A model generated the notes under the pieces. That model saw only the letters and a list, made by a program, of their open reading frames with translations. It had not been told where the DNA came from and did no database searches. Shown here piece after piece: positions 25,803 to 34,318 of a stretch of 64,000 nt of DNA. Source of the stretch: JAFASC01 sp034669505 (lineage in GTDB: Bacteria > Pseudomonadota > Alphaproteobacteria > Rhizobiales > Beijerinckiaceae); assembly GCA_034669505.1 (NCBI GenBank), contig JAXDNJ010000031.1, forward strand, positions 8,248 through 72,247, written 5' to 3'. How positions within the stretch are numbered: position 1 is the first letter of the stretch; the number at the start of each line of letters is the position of its first letter. The position numbers and the translations under genes are program-made.

Positions 25803-26849
25803 ATGTCAGCCCCCTTCCCCGCCCTGCCCCAGCGCGTCTTCTCCGGCGTGCAGCCGACCGGCAATTTGCATCTTGGCAATTATCTCGGCGCGATCACACG
25901 GTTCGTCGAACTGCAGAAGACGCACGAATGCATCTATTGCGTCGTTGACCTGCACGCGATCACCGTGCCGCAGGACCCGGACGAACTGACGGCCAGCATC
26001 CGCGAGGTGACCGCTGCGTTCATCGCTGCCGGCATCGATCCGGCAAAACATATCGTCTTCAACCAAAGCCAGGTGTCGGAGCACGCCGAGCTCGCCTGGG
26101 TGTTCAACTGCGTCGCGCGTTTGGGCTGGTTCAATCGCATGACACAGTTCAAGGAAAAGGCCGGGAAGGATCGGGAGAACGCGTCCGTCGGACTTTACGC
26201 CTATCCCGCTCTGATGGCCGCCGACATCCTTGTATATCGCGCAACGCATGTCCCGGTCGGCGAGGACCAGAAGCAGCATCTCGAGCTTTCGCGCGACATC
26301 GCGCAGAAATTCAACAACGATTTCGCCGCATCCATTGCCAAGCAGGGTTACGGCAGCGCGTTTTTTCCGCTGCCCGAGCCGCTGATTCAGGGGCCGGCGA
26401 CGCGCGTCATGAGCCTGCGCGACGGGTCGAAGAAAATGTCGAAATCCGACGCGTCGGATTATTCACGCATCAATCTCACCGACGATTCCGATCAGATCGC
26501 GCAGAAGATCCGCAAGGCGAAGACCGATCCTGAGCCGTTGCCTTCCGAACGAGACGGCCTCTCCGGCCGGCCGGAGGCGGACAATCTCGTCGGCATCTAC
26601 GCCGCTCTGTCCGATAAGCCGCCGGAGCAGGTTCTGCAGGAATTCGGTGGCGGCCAATTCTCGACATTCAAATCCGCGCTGGTCGATCTCGCCGTCGCCA
26701 AGCTCGGACCAATCGGGGCTGAGATGACGCGGCTGAAGGCGGACCAGGCTTATATCGACGATGTTTTGAAGCGCGGCGCCGAGCGCGCCCGCGTTTTGGC
26801 CAAGCCCAACATGGACGCCGTGAAGGATATCGTCGGCTTCCTTCGGTGA
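25803..26849 (+). CDS. trpS: Tryptophanyl-tRNA synthetase
   Basis: This class I aminoacyl-tRNA synthetase charges tRNA-Trp. The 348 residues are normal length. The HIGH-type motif is HLGN (residues 23-26), after FSGVQPTGN, and the KMSKS loop is KKMSKSD near 201. ATG 25803 (MSAPFPA) is chosen over the GTG three bases upstream. The NifU-like gene follows co-oriented after 86 bases. Confidence 0.97.
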   Translation: MSAPFPALPQRVFSGVQPTGNLHLGNYLGAITRFVELQKTHECIYCVVDLHAITVPQDPDELTASIREVTAAFIAAGIDPAKHIVFNQSQVSEHAELAWVFNCVARLGWFNRMTQFKEKAGKDRENASVGLYAYPALMAADILVYRATHVPVGEDQKQHLELSRDIAQKFNNDFAASIAKQGYGSAFFPLPEPLIQGPATRVMSLRDGSKKMSKSDASDYSRINLTDDSDQIAQKIRKAKTDPEPLPSERDGLSGRPEADNLVGIYAALSDKPPEQVLQEFGGGQFSTFKSALVDLAVAKLGPIGAEMTRLKADQAYIDDVLKRGAERARVLAKPNMDAVKDIVGFLR

Positions 26850-26935
26850 CGCCGAAAGCCAACCCGGTCCGGCTTGCATTCGCCACCAACAGTCCTCACA
26901 TCGAGTGTCAGCCTTTTCCAGGCCGCGGAGGCCCC

Positions 26936-27499
26936 ATGTTCATCCAGACCGAAGCCACGCCCAATCCCGCGACGCTGAAGTTCCTGCCCGGCCGGATTGT
27001 GGCCCCCGAGCACCCGATCGACATGCGTACACCCGAGGACGCCGTCCAATCGCCGCTCGCGGAGGCGCTTTTTTCGGTAGAGGGCGTATCGGGTGTGTTT
27101 TACGGCTCCGACTTCATCGCGGTGACCCGGCAGTCCGGCGAATGGGAGCACCTGAAGCCGGCGATCCTCGGCGCCATTATGGAGCACTACATGTCCGGCG
27201 CGCCGCTCCTGCGGGACGACGCGGCGCCGCCGACGGCAGCGGCCGGCGGCGAATTCTTCGCGCCCGAAGATGCCGAGACGGTCGAGACGATCAAGGACCT
27301 GATCGAGACCCGCGTGCGGCCGGCGGTCGCCGGGGATGGCGGCGACATCACCTTCAAGGGCTACCGCGACGGGACTGTGTTCCTGACGATGAAGGGGGCA
27401 TGCTCCGGCTGTCCCTCCTCAACGGCAACCCTGAAGCACGGCATTCAGAACCTGTTGCACCATTTCGTGCCGGAGGTGCAGGCCGTCGAGCAAGTCTAA
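26936..27499 (+). CDS. NifU-family Fe-S scaffold protein (NfuA-like)
   Basis: This 187-residue protein starts MFIQTEATPNPATLKFLPGR, the N-terminal Scaffold/Nfu domain. The C-terminal NifU domain follows (VRPAVAGDGGDITFKGYRDG) with the Fe-S cysteines in GACSGCPSS. It assembles and delivers 4Fe-4S clusters. GGAGG precedes ATG 26936. The trpS-nfu pairing is common in this order. Confidence 0.95.
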   Translation: MFIQTEATPNPATLKFLPGRIVAPEHPIDMRTPEDAVQSPLAEALFSVEGVSGVFYGSDFIAVTRQSGEWEHLKPAILGAIMEHYMSGAPLLRDDAAPPTAAAGGEFFAPEDAETVETIKDLIETRVRPAVAGDGGDITFKGYRDGTVFLTMKGACSGCPSSTATLKHGIQNLLHHFVPEVQAVEQV

Positions 27500-27531
27500 C
27501 TCGATCGCGCCTTCGCAATACCTGCCGCCCT

Positions 27532-28047
27532 TCAGGCGAAGCGCGTCAGTCCGCGATCGCGGCGGCGGTCCTGCATCGGCTGGTAAGCCATGCGCGCATG
27601 CCCCGCGCAATAAGGACCGACGTCGCCGGTTCGGGCCCCGCAGAAGCGGAACTCCGGTGTCGTCGGATCGCCGAGCGGCCAGCGGCACATATGTTCGCGT
27701 AAGTCGGTGATCGTGACGCATTCCGAGATTGGAATGACGTTCTGCTCCATCCTCGCCCTTGGCATTTCCGCTGCGATTGGTGCCGCCGCAAGCGCGGTGT
27801 TGCCGCGCGTGGACAGCGGCCGCATCGTCGCCATCATCCCCATGGGCCGAGCCGGCTTCGGCGCCCGCGGGCGGGCGGTCGCGGCATTCGGCGGCTTCAC
27901 CCGTCCCGACATGCCGAGCCGGTGAACTTTGCCGATCACCGCATTGCGCGTGATGCCCCCGCCGAGTTCGCCCGCAATCTGGCTCGCGCTCAAGCCGTCC
28001 TGCCAAAGCTTGCGCAAGAGTTCGACGCGCTCGTCTGTCCAGGACAT
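27532..28047 (-). CDS. gcrA: GcrA cell-cycle regulator
   Basis: GcrA binds sigma70 and activates promoters with methylated GANTC sites, coordinating division and methylation with CcrM. The 171-residue protein has the full pattern: MSWTDERVELLRKLWQDGLS, then ITRNAVIGKVHRLGMSGRV. The C-terminal sigma-binding part has DLREHMCRWPLGDP, FRFCGA and YCAGHARMAYQP. GGAGG lies before ATG 28047. It is divergent from argD, with GANTC sites in the shared upstream region. Confidence 0.96.
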   Translation of the reverse strand: MSWTDERVELLRKLWQDGLSASQIAGELGGGITRNAVIGKVHRLGMSGRVKPPNAATARPRAPKPARPMGMMATMRPLSTRGNTALAAAPIAAEMPRARMEQNVIPISECVTITDLREHMCRWPLGDPTTPEFRFCGARTGDVGPYCAGHARMAYQPMQDRRRDRGLTRFA

Positions 28048-28457
28048 ATGGCCTCCTGCAAATGGGTCGTTCGAGTTCAGAACCTGGCACTCCCGCCGAA
28101 TCCAATGCGCACCGCTGCACCGGGCGAGCCGGCGTCGTCGAACGCATGTCACGCTTTCTGAAGTCCGCCGCCGCACGAGATGTCGTGGTCGACATCCCAA
28201 CAAATACTCTATGGGTTGAATCACGCGCAAGAGTCCGTGGCAAGCCGATTTTGTTTTCCCCAAGGGATCGCTGGGGATTGCGCGCATGCGTGGCGTAAAA
28301 GGGGCATTATTCCGCCGCGGATGGCAGCTCGGCCACACATTTGACCAAGCGGGTCCGAGAACTTACATTGAGCCGCTCTGGAATGCCGTCCCTCGCGGGC
28401 GGCACTTTGATTTTGAAGGCACGAACGGCGCCTTCATCTCCAACGTGGAGCGCTCCC
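28048..28457. other. Divergent gcrA-argD intergenic region
   Basis: This 410-base region separates gcrA from argD. I see no gene. It holds three GANTC sites (listed separately). In-frame ATG codons for argD at 28383 and further up exist but precede the conserved start by 25 or more residues. Confidence 0.5.
28098..28235. promoter_or_regulatory. GANTC (CcrM) sites upstream of gcrA
   Basis: Three GANTC sequences lie upstream of gcrA: GAATC at 28098-28102, GAATC at 28218-28222 and GAGTC at 28231-28235. The last two are 13 bp apart. In alphaproteobacteria these are methylated by CcrM and read by GcrA, so feedback on gcrA and possibly argD is plausible. The role here is inferred; single GANTC sites occur by chance. 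Confidence 0.45.
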
Positions 28458-29657
28458 TTGGCCTCGGCTCTGCTACCGACTTATGCACGTGCCGACCTTG
28501 CTTTCGAGCGGGGCGATGGCGCATGGCTGACGTCGACCAAAGGCGAGCGCTATCTCGATTTCGGCGGCGGCATCGCCGTCGCTTCCCTCGGCTATTCGCA
28601 TCCCCACCTTGTCGAGGCGTTGACTGAGCAGGCCGGAAAGCTCTGGCACACGTCGAACCTGTTCCAGATCCCCGAAGGCGAGCGCCTCGCGCAGCGGCTT
28701 AGCGAGGCAAGCTTTGCCGATTATGTGTTCTTCACGAACTCCGGTGCGGAGGCGCTCGAACTCGCGATCAAGGTCGCGCGACGCTACCAATATGTGGCCG
28801 GCGAGCCCGAGCGCTTCGGGATCATCGGCTTCGAGGGGGCCTTCCACGGCCGTACCCTCGCGACGCTCGCCGCCGCCGGCACGCAGAAATACCTCGAAGG
28901 TTTTGGGCCGAAGGCGGCGGGCTTCGACCAGGTCCCCTATGGCGACCTGGAGGCGCTGAAGGGAGCCATCGGTCCGCAGACCGGCGCGATCCTGATCGAG
29001 CCGATCCAGGGCGAAGGCGGGGTGCGGACGCTGCCGCCTTCCTTCCTGAGGGCGGTGCGCCAGCTCTGCAACAACAACGACATCCTGCTCGTCCTCGATG
29101 AAGTGCAGACCGGGATGGGCCGCACGGGCAAGCTTTTTGCCTACCAATGGTCGGGCATCGAGCCGGACATCATGGCGATCGCTAAGGGCATCGGCGGCGG
29201 CTTTCCGCTCGGCGCGTGTTTGACGAGCGAGAAGGCCGGACGCGGCATGACCGTCGGCACGCATGGCACGACGTATGGCGGCAATCCGCTCGCCATGGCC
29301 GTCGGCAACGCGGTGCTCGACGTGGTCCTCGCGCCGGGCTTCATCGATCGCGTCGCGCAAACCGGACTGCTGCTGCGCCAGCGGCTTGCCGAACTCAAGG
29401 ATCGGTATCCCTCGGTGATCGAGGAGATACGCGGCGAAGGCCTAATGATCGGCATCAAGACGCGCGTGCCGAACACTGACTTTGTTGCGGCTGCACGGGC
29501 GGAGAAGCTCTTGACGATACCGGCGGGCGATAACGTGGTGCGGCTCTTGCCGCCGCTGATCGTTACCGATGCGGAAGTAAACGAGGCGATCGAGCGCCTG
29601 TCGTGTGCCTCCGATCAACTTGACGTTCCGGTCGTACAACGGGGAGCCGCAGAGTGA
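28458..29657 (+). CDS. argD: Acetylornithine aminotransferase
   Basis: This PLP-dependent class III aminotransferase acts in arginine synthesis, making N-acetylornithine. Typical segments: LLPTYARADLAFERGDGAWL, FFTNSGAEALELAIKVAR, then LLVLDEVQTGMGRTGKLFAY. The PLP lysine is in DIMAIAKGIGGGFPLGA. I chose TTG 28458 (399 residues), with GGAG seven bases upstream, because family homology begins at that point. ATG 28383 would add 25 unusual residues. The stop overlaps argF by four bases. Confidence 0.93.
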   Translation: MASALLPTYARADLAFERGDGAWLTSTKGERYLDFGGGIAVASLGYSHPHLVEALTEQAGKLWHTSNLFQIPEGERLAQRLSEASFADYVFFTNSGAEALELAIKVARRYQYVAGEPERFGIIGFEGAFHGRTLATLAAAGTQKYLEGFGPKAAGFDQVPYGDLEALKGAIGPQTGAILIEPIQGEGGVRTLPPSFLRAVRQLCNNNDILLVLDEVQTGMGRTGKLFAYQWSGIEPDIMAIAKGIGGGFPLGACLTSEKAGRGMTVGTHGTTYGGNPLAMAVGNAVLDVVLAPGFIDRVAQTGLLLRQRLAELKDRYPSVIEEIRGEGLMIGIKTRVPNTDFVAAARAEKLLTIPAGDNVVRLLPPLIVTDAEVNEAIERLSCASDQLDVPVVQRGAAE

Positions 29658-30604
29658 GCTCGGTCCACGCGCAAAAGCGAGGCCGGGACTTCGTCGACAT
29701 TTCCGAGACGTCGACGGCTGATCTCCGCCACATGCTTGGCGAGGCGACTGCGATCAAGGCGGCGCGTCGAATGAACGGCCGTTTCGCACCGGGAAAACCG
29801 CTCGCCGGCAAAGTGCTGGCGATGATCTTCGATAAACCGTCGACACGCACGCGCGTCTCGTTCGATCTTGCCATGCGCGAACTCGGCGGCGAGACGCTTG
29901 TCCTTACCGGCGGCGAGATGCAGCTCGGGCGTGGCGAGACGATTGCCGACACGGCGCGCGTCCTGTCTCGCTTTGTCGATGCGATCATGATCCGCACGTT
30001 GAAACACGAGGACGTCATCGAATTGGCGCGGCACGCGACGGTTCCCGTCATCAACGGCCTCACCAAGAAATCACATCCAACGCAGGTCATGGCCGACGTC
30101 CTGACCTTTGAGGAGCGTCGCGGGCCGATCAAGGACCGCACGATTTCCTGGTGCGGCGACGGCAACAATGTGCTGGCGAGCTGGATTCATGCGGCAGCGC
30201 GCCTCGACTTCAACCTACGTATCGCGACACCGCCGGAACTCGCGCCGGCACCTGCCCTCATCAGATGGGCGAAAAGCAATGATGCTCGCATCGCGGTGAC
30301 GAGCGATCCGTTCGAGGCGGTCGATGACGCCGATGCAATCATTACCGATTGCTGGGTCTCGATGGGCGATCGCGACGAGAAGAAACGGCACAACCTCCTC
30401 GCGCCATATCAAGTGAATGCCAAGCTAATGGGCGCGGCGAACCCGGATGCGATCTTTATGCATTGCCTGCCGGCCCATCGCGGCGAGGAAGTTACCGACG
30501 ACGTGATGGACGGCCCGCAATCGGCGGCCTTCGATGAGGCCGAGAATCGCTTGCATGCGCAAAAGGGCATTCTGTCCTGGTGCTTCGAGACACCCGCGAC
30601 CTGA
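29654..30604 (+). CDS. argF: Ornithine carbamoyltransferase
   Basis: This enzyme makes citrulline from ornithine and carbamoyl phosphate. The 316 residues are standard. Carbamoyl-phosphate motif STRTR (63-67), ornithine motifs MKSHPTQVMADVL and DCWVSMGD, and HCLPAHRG near 270 are all present. GTG 29654 overlaps the argD stop (GTGA). The stop overlaps hslO by one base. The argD-argF-hslO order is common in rhizobia. Confidence 0.96.
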   Translation: MSSVHAQKRGRDFVDISETSTADLRHMLGEATAIKAARRMNGRFAPGKPLAGKVLAMIFDKPSTRTRVSFDLAMRELGGETLVLTGGEMQLGRGETIADTARVLSRFVDAIMIRTLKHEDVIELARHATVPVINGLTKKSHPTQVMADVLTFEERRGPIKDRTISWCGDGNNVLASWIHAAARLDFNLRIATPPELAPAPALIRWAKSNDARIAVTSDPFEAVDDADAIITDCWVSMGDRDEKKRHNLLAPYQVNAKLMGAANPDAIFMHCLPAHRGEEVTDDVMDGPQSAAFDEAENRLHAQKGILSWCFETPAT

Positions 30605-31596
30605 TGCAGCCCGCCACGTCCCAAGCGCGCACGAGCCGGCCTGTTTCCGATCTCGCTCGTGACGACACGGTGCTGCCGTTTGCGGTCGCGGCGCTCGACC
30701 TGCGCGGGCGTCTGGTGAGGCTCGGCCCGGCGATCGATCAAATCCTCTCGCGGCATGATTATCCGAGCCCGGTTGCGCGGCTTGCCGGCGAGGCGGCAGC
30801 ACTCACCGTGCTGCTCGGCTCTGCGCTCAAGATCGAAGGGCGTTTCCAGATGCAGACGCGCACCGATGGCGTCGTCGACATGATCGTCGTCGATTTCGAC
30901 GCGCCGGACCGGCTGCGCGCATTCGCCCGGTTCGATGCGGCCCAGTTCGAGCAAGCGAATGCCCAAGGCCGCACCGGGGCCGCCGACCTCCTGGGCCGCG
31001 GACATCTTGCCTTCACGATCGAGCGCGGCGGCGATCTCGCCCGCTATCAGGGTGTCGTGGCGCTGGAAAACGACAGCTTCGAAGAAGCCGCGCATCGTTA
31101 TTTCCGTCAGTCCGAACAGATACCGACCTTTGTCCGATTGGCCGTCGCCGAGAATGTGACCGGCGCCGGGTCTAGCTGGCGCGCCGGCGGATTGCTGGTG
31201 CAGTTCCTGCCCGAAGCGCCGGAGCGCCGCCGCCAGGCCGACCTCGATCCCGGCGATGCGCCGGAAGGAAGTGCAGAGAGCGACGTGGCGACCGAGGACG
31301 ACGCGTGGACGGAAGGCAAGACGCTCGCCGCCACCGTCGAGGATCACGAACTTGTCGACCCGAGATTATCGAGCGAGCGGCTGCTCTATCGCCTTTTCCA
31401 TGAGCGCGGCGTGCGGGTGTTCGAACCCCAGCCTGTTCATGACGTGTGCCGATGCTCGACCGACCGCGTCGCTTCGATGCTGCGGCAATTCACGCCGCAA
31501 GAACGCGCCGACATGGTCGGCGACGATGGCAAGATCGGCGTCACCTGCGAATTCTGCTCGACCCATCGCGAATTCGACCCAGCGGAATTCGATTAG
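30604..31596 (+). CDS. hslO: Hsp33 redox-regulated chaperonin
   Basis: This is a holdase switched on by oxidation. The C-terminal zinc cysteines are CRC (in HDVCRCSTDRV) and CEFC (in VTCEFCSTHREF). The N-terminal core has TDGVVDMIVVDF and RYQGVVAL. The 330 residues are normal length, including an acidic insert (SDVATEDDAW). ATG 30604 shares one base with the argF stop; an upstream frame start at 30580 is unlikely. Confidence 0.95.
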   Translation: MQPATSQARTSRPVSDLARDDTVLPFAVAALDLRGRLVRLGPAIDQILSRHDYPSPVARLAGEAAALTVLLGSALKIEGRFQMQTRTDGVVDMIVVDFDAPDRLRAFARFDAAQFEQANAQGRTGAADLLGRGHLAFTIERGGDLARYQGVVALENDSFEEAAHRYFRQSEQIPTFVRLAVAENVTGAGSSWRAGGLLVQFLPEAPERRRQADLDPGDAPEGSAESDVATEDDAWTEGKTLAATVEDHELVDPRLSSERLLYRLFHERGVRVFEPQPVHDVCRCSTDRVASMLRQFTPQERADMVGDDGKIGVTCEFCSTHREFDPAEFD

Positions 31597-31680
31597 TCGG
31601 AAGAAGCCACTTCGCCAGACGCGTGCAGCGATGGCGCCCACCCTGGCGAGCTTACGCGGCGTGCGCGTCCGGGAATGTGG

Positions 31681-32709
31681 TTACTTGCCGGGCTCAGCCC
31701 CGCCCGTTTCGTGCTCCGCCGCATCCTTCTGCGCTTCGCGGCGATGCAGCTTGATCCGCTTCACCCGCCGCGGATCGGCATCGAGAATCTCGTATTCGAT
31801 CGCACGCGTCGGATCAGCCACGATTTCGCCACGGACCGGAACGTGGCCGGCGATAGACGCAATCAAGCCGCCGATCGTATCGATGTCCTCCGCAAGGTCA
31901 TCACCTGCCAAATCCATGCCGACGGCTTTCGAGGCGTCCTCGACGCTCGCACGCGCGTCGATCACGAATGTCCCGTCGGGGGCGGCGGTGATCTGCGGGT
32001 CTTCCTCAAGATCGTGTTCGTCCTCAATATCGCCAACGATCATCTCGACGATATCTTCGATCGAAACGAGCCCGTCCGTCCCGCCGTATTCGTCAATGAC
32101 AAGCGCCATATGCGTACGCGTAGACTGCATTTTCACCAAGAGGTCGAGCGCCGGCATCGACGGGGGCGCAAACAGAACCGGGCGCAAGATGTTCGCCTGC
32201 GCGAGGGGCACGCCGAGATTCAGCGTCGGCGCGGAGGCGATCTCGTCCGTCTCGTCCGATTTCGTTTCCGGCCCTGGGCCGCTCTTGCACTTCAACGCCG
32301 CGACGCTTTCAGCGCTCGCTGCCAGATAGTCGACGAAATCGCGAATATGCACCATGCCTCGCGGATCATCGAGCGTTTCGGCATGCACCGGAAGCCGCGA
32401 GTGACCCGCGGTGCGGAATACGCGCAGGACCTCGCGCAGCGTGGTTTCGAGTGCAACCGCAACAATATCGGCGCGCGGCACCATCACGTCTTCGACTCTC
32501 AATTCGTGCAAGTTGAGCACGTTCTTGAGCATCGCGCGTTCCTGCACGGAAAAGTCGTCGTTCGCCGAGGTATCTTCGAGCGCGATTTGAATGTCATCGC
32601 GGATCGATGCGCCGCCGAGACCAAACAATCCTCGCAGACGTTCGAGAAGGCTCGGACGCGCGGCAACGTGCGCTTCACCCGCGATCGCGTCCCGTTCGAT
32701 TTCAGTCAT
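31681..32709 (-). CDS. corC: Hemolysin-family CBS-domain protein (CorC/TlyC-like)
   Basis: This 342-residue cytosolic protein has two CBS domains (VMVPRADIVAVALETTLREV, then LVKMQSTRTHMALVIDEYGG) and a C-terminal transporter-associated HlyC/CorC domain. It has no membrane segments, unlike long DUF21 forms. The family is linked to Mg/Co efflux or membrane maintenance. An acidic linker with EDEHDLEED lies between domains. It overlaps ybeY by four bases. lnt, the usual next gene in this block, is absent; instead hslO converges. Confidence 0.9.
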   Translation of the reverse strand: MTEIERDAIAGEAHVAARPSLLERLRGLFGLGGASIRDDIQIALEDTSANDDFSVQERAMLKNVLNLHELRVEDVMVPRADIVAVALETTLREVLRVFRTAGHSRLPVHAETLDDPRGMVHIRDFVDYLAASAESVAALKCKSGPGPETKSDETDEIASAPTLNLGVPLAQANILRPVLFAPPSMPALDLLVKMQSTRTHMALVIDEYGGTDGLVSIEDIVEMIVGDIEDEHDLEEDPQITAAPDGTFVIDARASVEDASKAVGMDLAGDDLAEDIDTIGGLIASIAGHVPVRGEIVADPTRAIEYEILDADPRRVKRIKLHRREAQKDAAEHETGGAEPGK

Positions 32710-33203
32710 GTTGAAACTGAAGCACTCTCGGCCGGTAGCGTATCGGCATAAGGATCATCGATCCCGAGTTTCGCCAGGACCCGACGCTCGAAGTCCTCCA
32801 TTTCTTCTGCATCCCTCGCATTCTCGTGATCGAAGCCGAGAAGATGCAGCAAGCCATGGACAAGCATGTGGGCGAGATGGTCCGGAAGCGAGCGGCCGGC
32901 TTCCCGCGCCTCTTCCGAAACATACTCAAAGGCAACAACGATATCGCCCAGCAAAGGCCCGCGGTCCCCGGCAGGCGCAGGAAACGACAGGACGTTCGTC
33001 GCTTTATCCTTGTTGCGCCAAGCGAGATTGAGTGCGCGGATTTCGCTGTCATCGCATAAGCGAATGCTGATCTCGGCATCGGCATGCACACGCTTGCCGA
33101 CTTCGATGAGCGTTGCGGCAACCACGTCCTGCGCCAGGGTGTCGACATCACCTGCGGCGAGCCATGCCGGATCGACGACCTCCACATCGACAATAATCGT
33201 CAC
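32706..33203 (-). CDS. ybeY: rRNA maturation RNase YbeY
   Basis: This zinc-dependent endoribonuclease matures 16S rRNA and acts in ribosome quality control. The zinc motif HGLLHLLGFDH (His116, His120, His126) and the upstream block NLAWRNKDKATNVLSFP are intact. The 165 residues are normal. Its start overlaps the phoH stop, and its stop overlaps corC, as in most alphaproteobacteria. Confidence 0.96.
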   Translation of the reverse strand: MTIIVDVEVVDPAWLAAGDVDTLAQDVVAATLIEVGKRVHADAEISIRLCDDSEIRALNLAWRNKDKATNVLSFPAPAGDRGPLLGDIVVAFEYVSEEAREAGRSLPDHLAHMLVHGLLHLLGFDHENARDAEEMEDFERRVLAKLGIDDPYADTLPAESASVST

Positions 33204-34318
33204 GACGAACCTCGCCGCGTTCGAGCAAGCTCGTGCGCGTCGGGGCGGCGCGCGCGCGCGGCCGCCTCATAGGCGCCGACGATCCGCCGCACGAGGTCGT
33301 GGCGCACGACGTCGCCCTCGCGGAAAATCACGTGACCGATGCCTTCAACGCGCGACAGCAGGGAAACCGCTTCGCTCAATCCCGATGTCTGGCCCGGCGG
33401 CAGGTCCGTTTGCGTCGGGTCGCCGGTCACGATCATGCGCGAATTCTCGCCGAGCCGCGTCAGAAACATCTTCATCTGCATCGACGTCGCGTTCTGCGCT
33501 TCATCGAGCAGGATGCACGCGTTGCTGAGCGTCCGCCCGCGCATGAAAGCGAGCGGCGCGACTTCGATCATGCCAGTCTGCATGCCGCGCTCAACCATGC
33601 GGCCATCCATGAAATCCTGCAGGGCGTCGTAAATCGGCCGCAGATACGGATCGACTTTTTCACGCATATCGCCCGGCAAAAAACCGAGCCGCTCGCCGGC
33701 TTCGAGCGCCGGTCGGGACAAGACGAGGCGCTCGACCTTGCCCTGTTCGAGCAAGCTCACCGCATAGCCGACCGCAAGCCAGGTCTTGCCGGTGCCCGCC
33801 GGCCCCTCGGCGAAAACCAGCTCGTTGCTGCGCATTGCCTGCAGATAAGCGTGCTGCGCGGTGTTGCGCGCCCGCACCGAGCCGCGCTTTCGCGTCGACA
33901 ATTGCTCGAACGCGCCTTGGCCGGCCGGTAACTCTTCGGGAAATAGCGAGCCCTGCAGCCGACTTTCCTGCACCGCGCCGTCGACATCGCCGAGCGTGAT
34001 CTCGTGGCCGGATACCGCGCGGGAATACAGCAATTCGAGCACGTGGCGGGCCTGATTGCAGGCGCCGCCCTCGCCTTTCAGCGTAACATGATTGCCGTTC
34101 GCATGTGCAACGACGCCGAGCACGCGTTCGAGCTTGGCAAGGTTCTGATCGTACTGACCCAGCACGACGGAGGCCGCGCGATTATCCTCGAAGGTCAGCG
34201 TGACCTCGCAGATATCGGCAGGCCCGTCTGTTGAAGACTCGGGACGCGGCGCCTCGGGAGGCAATGGCTCGGGGCGCTGTCGCGCGGCTGCGCGGTCGGC
34301 AGATCTCAAGTCGGACAT
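33200..34318 (-). CDS. phoH: PhoH-family ATPase
   Basis: This 372-residue protein has a Walker A motif GPAGTGKT (172-179) and Walker B in ACILLDEAQNAT, in the PhoH/RNA-helicase-like NTPase family. An N-terminal KH-like region (LTFEDNRAASVVLG) precedes it. It probably acts with YbeY in RNA metabolism. Its start overlaps the miaB end by 13 bases. Confidence 0.94.
   Translation of the reverse strand: MSDLRSADRAAARQRPEPLPPEAPRPESSTDGPADICEVTLTFEDNRAASVVLGQYDQNLAKLERVLGVVAHANGNHVTLKGEGGACNQARHVLELLYSRAVSGHEITLGDVDGAVQESRLQGSLFPEELPAGQGAFEQLSTRKRGSVRARNTAQHAYLQAMRSNELVFAEGPAGTGKTWLAVGYAVSLLEQGKVERLVLSRPALEAGERLGFLPGDMREKVDPYLRPIYDALQDFMDGRMVERGMQTGMIEVAPLAFMRGRTLSNACILLDEAQNATSMQMKMFLTRLGENSRMIVTGDPTQTDLPPGQTSGLSEAVSLLSRVEGIGHVIFREGDVVRHDLVRRIVGAYEAAARARRPDAHELARTRRGSS

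Noticed and set aside
30409..31347. Minus-strand frame across hslO
   Set aside because: hslO has complete zinc motifs and overlaps argF; the reverse frame is not gene-like.
31675..32751. Plus-strand frame antisense to corC
   Set aside because: corC is in a conserved operon with ybeY and phoH; the plus frame has no family match.
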